Position numbers and translations under genes: made by a program. Under the pieces are notes generated by a model. It ran no database searches and was not told the origin of the DNA. It saw only the letters and a program-made list of their open reading frames with translations. DNA of 64,000 bases from Desulfobulbaceae bacterium BRH_c16a (GTDB lineage Bacteria > Desulfobacterota > Desulfobulbia > Desulfobulbales > Desulfocapsaceae), in assembly GCA_000961725.1 (NCBI GenBank), contig LADS01000004.1:186001-250000 (forward strand). The letters run 5' to 3'. Shown here one piece after another: positions 55,171 through 63,605 of the stretch (position 1 is the stretch's first letter; each line of letters begins with the position of its first letter).

Positions 55171-56736
55171 ATGAGAAAAAAGACAGTTATTATTCGCAAC
55201 GCAACTCTTGCCGACGTTCCCGGCATTGTCGAAGTGGCCGCCAAAGCCTATTCCAACTGGTCCAGACGGCAACTGGCAAATGAACGAAACTACCAGATGC
55301 AGATAACCGCCTTTCCCGAAGGACAATTTGTCGCCGTGAAAGACGACAGAATCGTCGGCTATTGCTCCAGCCTGATCGTCTATCTCGATGACGATTCGCC
55401 CTGGTATGACCATGGCGAAATCACCGGTTTCGGCAGCTTCTCAACCCACGATCCTTCGGGAAACACTTTGTACGGTGCCGACATTGCAGTCGATCCGGAA
55501 TGCCAGCGACAAGGCATCTCAAAAAAACTCTATGCCGCCCGAAAGGCCCTGTTGCGGCGGCATAACCTCAAGCAGATGATTGCCGGCGGGCGCATCCCGG
55601 GCTACAGCGAATATCGCGGGAAAATGAGCGCCGAGGAGTATGTCGCCAAGGTTCTTAAGGGGGAGCTGTACGATAAGGCCCTCAATGCTCATATCCGGGC
55701 GGGTTATGAAATTCGGAGCGTTCATTTTGGCTATATGGATGACGAACAGTCTCTCGGCTATTCGACCCATCTGGTAATGCCCAACACCAAACACAATGCC
55801 AAGAAAAGGGCGGTTGCCGGGCAGCCGATCAAGAGAACGCTCCGCCGCGCCCGGATCTGTGCGGTGCAATACGAAATGAGGAAGATCAAATCCTGGGAAG
55901 AGTTGTGCGAACAGGTGGAGTATTTCGTCGACACCGCCGACTTATACGACTCCCACCTCGTCGTTTTTCCTGAGCTGTTTATCGCTCAGATGCTCTCGAC
56001 TTTCGATCGCAACACGCCTCTTCCGGAACTGGTTGGACAGCTTGCCGACCTGCATGGCCGGTATATCGAGCTCTTTACCGGTCTTGCGACAAGCAGGCAG
56101 ATACTGATCGTCGCCGGCTCCGTGCCGGTCCGTCAGGAAGATGGGACCATCAGAAATGTCGCCCATCTTTTCTCGCCGATGGGCAACGTCTATACCCAGG
56201 AAAAACTGCATCTCACTCCGGCCGAAACCTCCTACTGGGGTCTCTCCCGGGGCGAAGGCCTGAAGGTGTTCAACACCCCTCTCGGCCGGATTGCCATCCT
56301 CATCTGTTATGACATTGAATTCCCCGAACTCTCGAGAATGCTGGTCGATGCCGGTGTCGATCTGATCGTGGTACCCTTTGCCACCGACGAACGCAAATCG
56401 TATCAGCGCGTTCGCTACTGTGCCCAGGCTCGAGCGGTGGAGAATACCATCTATGTGGTGCTGGCGGGCAATGTCGGTACTCTGCCACGCAGCCCGGCGA
56501 TGTCGCTCAATTTCGGCCAGGCGGCGGTTCTGACTCCCTCGGATTTTGCCTTCCCGATGAACGCCATTGCCGCCGAAGGAATCATCAACACCCAGACCGT
56601 CGTGATCTGCGACATCGATCTCGGAGCCCTGGAAATCGAACGGGAAGTGGGCAATGTCCGGCCCCTTATGGATCGGCGGCCGGACATTTATGTCATCGAC
56701 AGCCGGATCGTGATCGAAAAATGCAAGGTCAGCTGA
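55171..56736 (+). CDS. GNAT acetyltransferase fused to a carbon-nitrogen hydrolase
   Basis: 521 residues from ATG 55171 (a TTG four codons earlier is possible). The N-terminal GNAT domain (about 5-200) has NATLADVPGIVEVAAKAY, GADIAVDPECQRQGISKKLYAAR for the acetyl-CoA loop and AHIRAGYEIRSV. The C-terminal half (about 225-515) is a nitrilase-superfamily domain with the Glu-Lys-Cys triad in VVFPELFIA, YTQEKLHLTP and ILICYDIEFPE. Fused proteins of this type are known but without an assigned pathway; they may acetylate an amine and hydrolyse an amide of the same compound. Stand-alone gene. Confidence 0.92.
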   Translation: MRKKTVIIRNATLADVPGIVEVAAKAYSNWSRRQLANERNYQMQITAFPEGQFVAVKDDRIVGYCSSLIVYLDDDSPWYDHGEITGFGSFSTHDPSGNTLYGADIAVDPECQRQGISKKLYAARKALLRRHNLKQMIAGGRIPGYSEYRGKMSAEEYVAKVLKGELYDKALNAHIRAGYEIRSVHFGYMDDEQSLGYSTHLVMPNTKHNAKKRAVAGQPIKRTLRRARICAVQYEMRKIKSWEELCEQVEYFVDTADLYDSHLVVFPELFIAQMLSTFDRNTPLPELVGQLADLHGRYIELFTGLATSRQILIVAGSVPVRQEDGTIRNVAHLFSPMGNVYTQEKLHLTPAETSYWGLSRGEGLKVFNTPLGRIAILICYDIEFPELSRMLVDAGVDLIVVPFATDERKSYQRVRYCAQARAVENTIYVVLAGNVGTLPRSPAMSLNFGQAAVLTPSDFAFPMNAIAAEGIINTQTVVICDIDLGALEIEREVGNVRPLMDRRPDIYVIDSRIVIEKCKVS

Positions 56737-56747
56737 GCGGTGCCCGC

Positions 56748-57107
56748 CTACTGCCGGGTCTCCAGTTCTTTCCGATCCGTTTTGGTGAGCGCCCGCACAA
56801 CCAGATCATACGAGCCACGGGCAAGGTCGGTGAGCATCTCTTTAGACAATTCCCCGGTAAGAGATATGGTTATCCAGTGTTTTTTGTTCATGTAGTAGCC
56901 CGGAACAACCGAGGCAAACTGGCCGACCAGATGTGCGCCATCGACAGGATCGCACTTGAGCGTTACCCGGGGAATCTCCTCACCTTGCGATACCAGGGCG
57001 AACATCTTCCCCATTACCTTGAAAACCAGGGCTTCAGGACCAAAGGGAAGACTTGATTCCGATCCTTTCAAGCTCGACAGGTACTTCTCGATCATTTCTT
57101 TATTCAT
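56748..57107 (-). CDS. MmcQ/YjbR family DNA-binding-like protein
   Basis: 119 residues from ATG 57107 (seven more codons reach TTG 57128). The fold is recognisable by SSLPFGPEALVFKVMGKMFALVS, LKCDPVDGAHL, VVPGYYMNKKHWITISL and the DLARGSYDLVVRAL end, the pattern of MmcQ/YjbR (CyaY-like double-wing fold). Members are small cytoplasmic proteins with unclear function. Its stop lies 11 bases after the convergent GNAT-nitrilase stop. Confidence 0.85.
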   Translation of the reverse strand: MNKEMIEKYLSSLKGSESSLPFGPEALVFKVMGKMFALVSQGEEIPRVTLKCDPVDGAHLVGQFASVVPGYYMNKKHWITISLTGELSKEMLTDLARGSYDLVVRALTKTDRKELETRQ

Positions 57108-57295
57108 GGCAGTTCTTAATGGCTGCAACTCTCTTTTCTCTAGCCGCCGATCGGAATTTTATCAATTTCGCAAAGTCGCCCGCAGACGTGCGGGCGACCA
57201 CGCAACCTTTGGAGATTCTACATCGATCCTCATCGTAATTCCAGTCAAGGATATAGTGGCAGCTGTTTTCAATGCTCCAGAGGGAGTGCTGACGG

Positions 57296-57421
57296 TTATC
57301 TCTCAACATAATGACCCCATATACGATCGCGGCAACGCTCCGGGTCAAGGGTGCCACAGTAACCACCGGTCTGACTGGCAGTTGTTTCCCCGTGCCTCAG
57401 AAAATACAGTCTTAAACTCAT
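57296..57421 (-). pseudogene. Truncated histidine-phosphatase (phosphoglycerate-mutase-like) remnant
   Basis: From ATG 57421 the first 28 codons read MSLRLYFLRHGETTASQ followed by GGYCGTLDPE, the N-terminal signature of the histidine phosphatase family with its RHGET catalytic motif. The frame then turns into unrelated sequence and stops at 57296. The rest of the roughly 200-residue domain is not found in any frame between 57100 and 57300, so the gene appears truncated by deletion or rearrangement. The adjoining stretch to the MmcQ gene holds nothing else that I can name. Confidence 0.65.
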
Positions 57422-57507
57422 AAATTTTGCCTTCAGAGCAGTTTGCGGATGGATTTCAATTTCCGGCGACGTTTTGGCGGTTGTCATGGGAATCACTGCC
57501 TCACCTC

Positions 57508-59079
57508 TCACGCAAACGCCTTCTTCAGTGCCTCGAACTGCACGTGCAGCGACTTGGCGTGTTGCGTGACGGGCGGGATCTTACGCTCGATACCCAGCAA
57601 TTGGTAGACTGCCATCTGGGCTGCCCGTATTGAATATTCCACCGTGAAGACAACATCGTCCGGAATCTCGACGAACTGGCTGATAAACCCCAGGTTCTTT
57701 ACGCCGGGAGGCACCGGCAAAGGTCGGTCATCCCGCATCCGGGGCATGAACATGCTGGTTATGTAGGGCATTCGGCAGGGAATGCAATTGGCCGATGCAA
57801 TGGTTTCCAAATCGAAGCGAAGGTGACCGCAGAGTTCTGTGAGAATTTCCGAGCCATTGCAGTCAGCCATCGGTTTGGCAACAAAATTGCCGATCCGGTC
57901 CGGAAACAATGCATATCCCCAGAACACCTGGATTCCATCCGGTTGGTTGAGAAAATGCGGTTGATGAGCCAGGACTATCGACATCAGCCAGTTCGAATCT
58001 TTGAATGTTACCAGCCCGCCGATGCCGGATTCGTTGCCGGTGAACTGATACATCTTATCGAAGAATGCGGTATCTTGCATGGTAACGGTAAACGACTCCC
58101 ACCACGACTGCGCGATGCAGCTGCTAAAGACCGCCGGCCTGCCGAAATTAGATTGACCGGTCGCCAGTTTTTCCCAGAGCGCCCACCCGCCGCTGTCTGC
58201 TTTGGTCAACTTCTTGGGTGCAGACGTCATCGAACCCACACTTGAGGCGTCGGTCATGGAGCCATTTTGCACAAATACAAAGTCGCCGTCACCAACGGTG
58301 ATGACTTCGCTCTTGCCCTGCCCCTGGCAGCGGATGCCGGTAACGACAAAAAGGCCGTTTTCAAGCTTGTGATCGAGGTCTGTCACCGTGCGATCCGTAA
58401 AAATCTGGACGCCATGGTCTTTGAGCCAGGCTTGTAAGGGCAGAACCAGAGAGTCGTACTGGTTGTAAATTGTGCGTTTGACACCCGCGAGCGTATCGAT
58501 TCGGGAAAATTCGAGCATGAACCGGAGGAGGTAACGCTTGAATTCAACGGCGCTGTGCCAAGGCTGGAAGGCGAATGTGGTTGACCATAAATACCAGAAT
58601 TCAGTTTCGAAGAATCCTGGGGAGAGCCAGTCGGTGATACGGCTTGCGGCCAGGTCCTCTTCGTCGGCCTGGCTGAGTTTCAGGAGTTCGGTACGGTCAT
58701 GCATGGAGAACCCCATCGACGTCACCGGCACCTTGGCGCGCCAGCGGTCAACCAGCCTCGCCGATGAATGGGATTTGTGCCGATCATTGAATTCCACGGT
58801 CTCGTCAAAAACCGTCTTGCCTACATCGCTGAGTGAAGGGATCGACTTGAAAAGATCCCAGGTACATTCGTAGTTGTCGGTGGTCATCATCCTTCCGCCG
58901 CGCATGGAATAGCCCCGATCCGGATCGCCTGCTCCATCCAGACTTCCACCCATGTTGGACGCAGCTTCAAGGATTATAATATTTTCGCCCGGCAGGTTTC
59001 CGTCTCGGATCATGAAGGCAGCAGCGGCCAGAGACCCGATGCCACCACCCACGAGATATGCCCTTGATTTCGTATTCAT
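57508..59079 (-). CDS. ohyA: Oleate hydratase-like FAD protein
   Basis: 523 residues with the oleate hydratase layout. The N-terminal FAD-binding AYLVGGGIGSLAAAAFMIRD, then EAASNMGGSLDG and GYSMRGGRMMTTDNYECTWD (the family's Met-Arg-Gly-Gly-Arg-Met active-site loop), LWSTTFAFQPWHSA, and a C-terminal LGFISQFVEIPDDVVFTVEYS are diagnostic. The enzyme adds water to the 9,10 double bond of oleate to give 10-hydroxystearate, without net redox change, and helps detoxify unsaturated fatty acids. The start ATG 59079 has AAGGAA upstream. Single-gene unit; similar genes are common in Gram-positives, so transfer is possible. Confidence 0.93.
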   Translation of the reverse strand: MNTKSRAYLVGGGIGSLAAAAFMIRDGNLPGENIIILEAASNMGGSLDGAGDPDRGYSMRGGRMMTTDNYECTWDLFKSIPSLSDVGKTVFDETVEFNDRHKSHSSARLVDRWRAKVPVTSMGFSMHDRTELLKLSQADEEDLAASRITDWLSPGFFETEFWYLWSTTFAFQPWHSAVEFKRYLLRFMLEFSRIDTLAGVKRTIYNQYDSLVLPLQAWLKDHGVQIFTDRTVTDLDHKLENGLFVVTGIRCQGQGKSEVITVGDGDFVFVQNGSMTDASSVGSMTSAPKKLTKADSGGWALWEKLATGQSNFGRPAVFSSCIAQSWWESFTVTMQDTAFFDKMYQFTGNESGIGGLVTFKDSNWLMSIVLAHQPHFLNQPDGIQVFWGYALFPDRIGNFVAKPMADCNGSEILTELCGHLRFDLETIASANCIPCRMPYITSMFMPRMRDDRPLPVPPGVKNLGFISQFVEIPDDVVFTVEYSIRAAQMAVYQLLGIERKIPPVTQHAKSLHVQFEALKKAFA

Positions 59080-59289
59080 AGTAGAGTGTTCCTTTTGATG
59101 AAAGAGTATGATATGCCCATTGCCGGGAAGAAGCGCTCTTGGTCTCCTGTGTTTTGCAAACCGAGTGTGCAGCAGGTTCGCATGACTTTAGGGTCACCCA
59201 TTAAAAGGTTTCCTTCCAGCTCGTTCCCGGTCTCTCCGGAGCCAACCGGCAGCATGAAATACTGAGGCAATGCGGGAACCTCACCCGGA

Positions 59290-59666
59290 TCACTGGCTGC
59301 GCCCTTTGCCGGCTCCCATTCCGCCACCCTGGCCCATCATACCACTTCCCGGACCCATACCTTGTCCACCGGCAGGAGGCTGGTCGGGCAGGGTTATGCC
59401 ACGAGATGCGGCCCGTTCCTGCATAGCCTTGTGATGTTCGTTACGGAGCTGCTCCCGCTCCGCGACACTTTTTGCAGCCTGCATTTGAGCGCGAAATTCA
59501 GTGCCTTCCGGTAGCGTCATCAGTCGGCTGCCATAGATTTGATCGCTGTCTTGTGTCTGCACATTTTTTTTTGGGTTGGCGATGGATCGGTGGCTGCCAA
59601 CGCAAATCCCGCGTGCAGAAATATGGCAGTGGCCAGGGCGGAGACGATCAGGAATTGTTTGTTCAT
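59290..59666 (-). pseudogene. Small periplasmic protein interrupted by a frameshift in a nine-A run
   Basis: The true start is ATG 59666 behind AAGGAG, giving a signal peptide MNKQFLIVSALATAIFLHAG. That frame reaches a stop shortly after an A9 tract (minus strand; bases 59564-59572). The other frame continues with a conserved-looking helical part (TEFRAQMQAAKSVAEREQLR, then EHHKAMQERAASRG) and a Gly/Met-rich tail. Ten As would join the two in frame, so this is either a one-base deletion, a sequencing slip, or a case of transcriptional slippage. The family is not named. The Gly-Met tail hints at metal binding. Confidence 0.6.
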
Positions 59667-59980
59667 TGTGAGCTCCTTTTTCATGTAGATTGTTGAAGGT
59701 CGGGTCGTTTGGTTTCAAGTAGAGTAAGCAAGCTCTGTACCAGGTCCCTTTGGCTTGCCAGGATAGTATCTACCATTTGATAATTATTTGATAATTAGCA
59801 GCACAAAACGTTGCTGTTCCAACCGGGTTGCAGCCATCTCGCAATGGTCATATGCAACCGATGGCCATATATGACCAGCACTGGGGATCCAAGAAATTAG
59901 ATAAAAATGAAATGTTGGAGATGGGGTGGCGCAGGGGACATCCTATAGTCCCCCTCTTGTCTGGTTGGTGCTTTTAACCG
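59667..59980. other. Intergenic region upstream of the frameshifted periplasmic gene
   Basis: About 314 bases without a gene. It contains TTTGATAATTATTTGATAAT, a short direct repeat that would sit upstream of the periplasmic gene, and the palindrome-like GATGGCCATATATG. I cannot assign them a role. Confidence 0.35.
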
Positions 59981-61048
59981 CTACAGCCATTTTTTCTTTT
60001 TGAAGTAGGCCAGCAATAAAACAGGAACGGCAATAAAAATTCCCCATATAAACGGATAGGCAAACTTCCATTTGAGCTCGGGCATATATTCGAAGTTCAT
60101 CCCGTAGATGCCAGCCAGAAAAGTCAAGGGTATGAAGATTGAAGCAAAGACGGTCAACACCTTCATGACCTCGTTCATTTTGTTGCTGACGCTGGAGATG
60201 TAGATATCCATCAGGCTCGACAGGATATCTTTATATGACTCGATCGATTCGATAATGCGTATAGCGTGATCCGAGACGTCTCTCAGATAGATTTGGGTCT
60301 TTTCGCGTATCAACTCCGACTCGCTGCGGAGCATTGCCGCCATCACTTCGCGGATCGGTGAAACATAGCGTCGGATATGGATGAGCTCCTTTTTCAGCCG
60401 CTGAATCGTCAACAATATTTCTTTGGTGGGTTCGGTGGTTATCAGAGTATCTTCGATGGCATTGATTGCATCATCGAGGGAATCGACCAGGATAAAGAGC
60501 CGGTCGACTATGATATCGAGAATGGCATAGGCAAGGTAATCCGCCCCCATGGTTCTGAAGCGCCCCTTGCTCGTTGCTATGCGTTGCATGAGAGGGCGAA
60601 AGAGCTCATCGGTTTTTTCCTTGAAGACCAGCACGAATTTTTCCAGAAGCACAATACTGACCTGTTCATCCTCCACTTCAAATTGTTCGTTTTCCGACAG
60701 CAGGCTCTTCATGACGATGTACAGGTAATGTTCATACTCCTCGAACTTCGGCCGCTGGTGGGCGGTGAGGATATCCTCAACCACGAGGGGATGTATGTCA
60801 AATATCTCTCCTATATTTCCTACCACTTCGGCATCAACCAACCCCTCAACGATCACCCATGTGACCGACTCGCTCTCTTTGTACTTGAGGATGTCGCCCA
60901 GTGATTCTATCCGCCGCTCTTCGACATGATCCCTACTGAAATCAATTACCGATATTCTCGTTTCAGCTTGATGGACATCCCCCACATGAATGATGGAGCC
61001 GGGTGGAAGGCCAATCTTATCGGAAGAGGTGTAAAGTGATTCAGTCAT
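59981..61048 (-). CDS. corA: Magnesium/cobalt transporter CorA
   Basis: 355 residues from ATG 61048. A large cytoplasmic domain with IHPLVVEDILTAHQRPKFEEY and a long helical stalk is followed by two C-terminal helices; the first ends in the signature IYGMNFEYMP and the protein closes with a basic KKKKWL. CorA pentamers admit magnesium and other divalent cations. Upstream codons to 61318 are open but run through the HAD gene and show no family character, and no strong ribosome site is seen near 61048. Confidence 0.93.
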   Translation of the reverse strand: MTESLYTSSDKIGLPPGSIIHVGDVHQAETRISVIDFSRDHVEERRIESLGDILKYKESESVTWVIVEGLVDAEVVGNIGEIFDIHPLVVEDILTAHQRPKFEEYEHYLYIVMKSLLSENEQFEVEDEQVSIVLLEKFVLVFKEKTDELFRPLMQRIATSKGRFRTMGADYLAYAILDIIVDRLFILVDSLDDAINAIEDTLITTEPTKEILLTIQRLKKELIHIRRYVSPIREVMAAMLRSESELIREKTQIYLRDVSDHAIRIIESIESYKDILSSLMDIYISSVSNKMNEVMKVLTVFASIFIPLTFLAGIYGMNFEYMPELKWKFAYPFIWGIFIAVPVLLLAYFKKKKWL

Positions 61049-61100
61049 ATACGTTGGCGATAAGAACCTTTGTGCCTGCAGAATTGCCCGATCGACCCCG

Positions 61101-61571
61101 TCAATTTCGAAGAGTAGCCCGCAGGCGCGCCGGCTGCAAAAAGAGATCAAGCACATCGAGAATATTGTTACAGATGATGTCGGCTGCATGAAGCGCCTTG
61201 GAACTGGCTCCTTCCTTCTGGATAACGCATATTCCAAGGACAGCCGTCTGCAGCATAAGTGCATCGTTTCTGCCGTTGCCGACGGCGGCCACCATTTTCG
61301 GTCCGATAGCCACCACATATTCCCATTTTCGCCGATCCTGGTCTTGAGGATCGATGACTTTCAGGGAACAGGGCAGGCCTTCAAGCTTCTCCTCGACCGT
61401 GCCATGGGTATCGGCGGTAATCACATGAATCAACATATGCTGCGCAAGATCGACCATCTTTTCCAGCACCCCTTCAATGAGCTCACCGTCTTCGGCAAGT
61501 GTGCCGTTGTAATCGAGAACCAGATGTTCAATCCGCAAAGGCTCGTTGCCGGGTATAAATATCTCTATCAT
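61101..61571 (-). CDS. HAD-family phosphatase with variant motif I (soluble P-type-ATPase-like)
   Basis: 156 residues. Motif I reads VLDYNGTLAEDG, where most HAD phosphatases have Asp-x-Asp-Gly-Thr, so the general acid Asp is Asn. A Thr-containing motif II (VITADTHGT) and a final VGNGRNDALML (usual form Gly-Asp-Gly-x-Asn-Asp) follow. This pattern belongs to small HAD proteins resembling the P-domain of metal-pumping ATPases. Loss of the second Asp implies a phosphoenzyme that is hydrolysed slowly, or a regulatory role. It lies 52 bases before the CorA start on the same strand, so a role in ion homeostasis is plausible. Confidence 0.8.
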   Translation of the reverse strand: MIEIFIPGNEPLRIEHLVLDYNGTLAEDGELIEGVLEKMVDLAQHMLIHVITADTHGTVEEKLEGLPCSLKVIDPQDQDRRKWEYVVAIGPKMVAAVGNGRNDALMLQTAVLGICVIQKEGASSKALHAADIICNNILDVLDLFLQPARLRATLRN

Positions 61572-61599
61572 AGTTTCACCTCATGCTAATGTTTGTTTT

Positions 61600-61693
61600 C
61601 ATCGGAATCGCTATCGAAATCGGGATCGCTATCGTTATAGAATCCTGCTCTTCCGAGTATGGCATTTCGATTTCAATTTCGATTTCGATTATC
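61600..61693. repeat. Low-complexity ATCG-rich imperfect repeats
   Basis: A series of short, drifting units built on AATCGCTATCG and ATTTCGATTTC fills the gap between the HAD gene and the MFS gene end. Such degenerate tracts arise by slippage; a role as terminator or recombination site is not shown. Confidence 0.6.
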
Positions 61694-63215
61694 AACTTTC
61701 ACCGACCGCGTGTTTCCGGCGCATACGATGCCCCTTGAGCAGCAGGGCACTGCAAAGACAAAGCAGCGATGAGACAAGGATTATCCAGAACACCGCACCC
61801 ATCGCCTGGGAAACGGCATTGTACAGAACGTTTTTCCCCTCCACCGAAAGCAGCGCCTGGAATTCCGGTCGAAAAATATTTTCCATCGACTCCCGCAGCT
61901 GATCTGTGACCGCAACGGGCAGCCGGGCTTCACTCATTGTCAGATTTTTTATCAGTCCGGTGGTCATGATCCCGCCGCAGATTCCCACCCCTACCGTTCC
62001 GCCGAGAGTCCGGGCAAACTGATGAAAGGAGGTCGCCACGCCAAGATTGACGCCGGGGACGCTGGCCTGCACCAGCAGAAGAGTCGACAGGGTGACAAAG
62101 CCCATGCCGAGTCCGACCAGCAGGAACACGAAAAAGCAGGTGACCATTGACGTGTCGGGGCTGAAAAAGAGCAGGAATACGCTGCTCAAAAGCAGCATCG
62201 CGCCACCTGCCACGGCCGCCGTCCTGCCGCCCGCGCCATCGACGAACCGCCCGAGAACAAGAGACCCGCAGGACCAGCCCAGGCTCAGCGACAGCATCGC
62301 CAGCCCCACCTGCATCGGCGTTTTCGCCAGAGCCCCCTGAATAAAGAGCGGCGCATAGGCAAAGAGCGAGAAAATGGCAAAGCTGCTGAAAAATGTGGCG
62401 CTGTTGCCCAGGCCAAAGTCACGTCTGGCGAAAAACCGCAGATCGAGCACCGGATCCTTAGCCCTTTTTTCGACGAAGACAAAGAGGACGAGGAAGAATA
62501 CCGACAAAGCAAGAAGCAAGCCCATTTCGACGGAAAACCAGGCATAATCCCTGCCGCCGACAATAAAGAGCATCAGGAAACTGAAAATGAATCCGGTAAG
62601 ACAAACGATACCGGCAAGATCGAGATGAACCTCTTTCTCCTTTTCCTGCTTGTCATGGAGGAAAAATCCGATCCCGGCGAGACAGAGGCAGCCAACCGGC
62701 AGATTAATGAAAAAAATCCAGCGCCATGACATATACGTCACGATAAAACCTCCGAGCGTCGGCCCGATGATACTGGAAATACCCCAGACCGAACTGGCAA
62801 AGGAGAGCGTCTTGCCCCTTTCACCGGGCAGGGAAATATCGGAGAGGATGATGTACACCAGGGCAAAGATCCCTCCGGCTCCAATCCCCTGAAAGACCCT
62901 CGCCCCCACGAGAAAAACCATCGATGGGGCGGCACCGGCTGCAGCCGAAGACAACAGGAATACGGTCACGGAAAAGAGGAAGATCCGCCTCGTACTGAAC
63001 AGATCGGCCAGTTTGCCGAATACCGGCAGCGAAACGGCGCGGGCCAGGAAATAGGCGGAATAGACCCAGCTATACAGTTGTATCCCGCCGAGTTCGGCAA
63101 CTATGGTCGGCATGGCGGCTGAAATGATCAGCGCATCCATCGCTCCCAGAAAGAGGGCGAGAAGCGCGGCAATGACGATATAATGCCGCTCCTGCCGGGA
63201 AAGAGTGTCGAACAC
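61692..63215 (-). CDS. MFS multidrug exporter (DHA2/EmrB type, 14 helices)
   Basis: 507 residues from GTG 63215, seven bases after the cupin stop; the frame is open to 63356 with other starts. The DHA2 signatures are visible: DALIISAAMPTIVAELGG in helix 1, LADLFSTRRIFL in the first loop (motif A), RVFQGIGAGGIFA (motif B region), and GISSIIGPTLGGFI (motif C of antiporters). About fourteen helices in all. It likely exports drugs or a toxic small molecule by proton exchange. Co-transcribed with the cupin. Confidence 0.9.
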   Translation of the reverse strand: MFDTLSRQERHYIVIAALLALFLGAMDALIISAAMPTIVAELGGIQLYSWVYSAYFLARAVSLPVFGKLADLFSTRRIFLFSVTVFLLSSAAAGAAPSMVFLVGARVFQGIGAGGIFALVYIILSDISLPGERGKTLSFASSVWGISSIIGPTLGGFIVTYMSWRWIFFINLPVGCLCLAGIGFFLHDKQEKEKEVHLDLAGIVCLTGFIFSFLMLFIVGGRDYAWFSVEMGLLLALSVFFLVLFVFVEKRAKDPVLDLRFFARRDFGLGNSATFFSSFAIFSLFAYAPLFIQGALAKTPMQVGLAMLSLSLGWSCGSLVLGRFVDGAGGRTAAVAGGAMLLLSSVFLLFFSPDTSMVTCFFVFLLVGLGMGFVTLSTLLLVQASVPGVNLGVATSFHQFARTLGGTVGVGICGGIMTTGLIKNLTMSEARLPVAVTDQLRESMENIFRPEFQALLSVEGKNVLYNAVSQAMGAVFWIILVSSLLCLCSALLLKGHRMRRKHAVGES

Positions 63216-63222
63216 GATATTT

Positions 63223-63540
63223 TCAGCCGATCGGTTGCCTGCGTGAGATATCCAGAAGCTTGACCGGTGCATCGAATGTCTTCCAGCCATGTCGCTTTCC
63301 AGCCGGAATAAAATAACATTCATGGGAATTGAGCAGCCGACGGTCCTCGTCGACAAACATCTCGATCGGGCCTTCGATGACTATTCCGCACTGGTCGAAG
63401 GTATGGACATGCCCGGCATCTGCCTGTTCCGGAGCTATCTGCATGCACGCCATGATAAGATCGTCGCCGATTGCCGCCTTGCTCAAAATCCCCGGCCTGA
63501 ATGCTTCAAGTTGTACGGTATCTGCATGCCAAAAGACCAT
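63223..63540 (-). CDS. Small cupin-domain protein
   Basis: 105 residues, a single cupin barrel: GHVHTFDQCGIVIEG gives the first motif with its metal-binding His pair and a Glu nearby, and NSHECYFIPAGKRHGW gives the second with the last His. It probably binds a metal and a small ligand; no reaction can be named. It ends seven bases before the MFS exporter start, so they form an operon. A regulatory or detoxifying role for the exported compound is a guess. Confidence 0.82.
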   Translation of the reverse strand: MVFWHADTVQLEAFRPGILSKAAIGDDLIMACMQIAPEQADAGHVHTFDQCGIVIEGPIEMFVDEDRRLLNSHECYFIPAGKRHGWKTFDAPVKLLDISRRQPIG

Positions 63541-63605
63541 TTTTTCATCCTCTTCAAATGTTGTCCGCCTGAGGCGCCCTGTGACTGTCAGTCGAGAAAA
63601 AGAAA

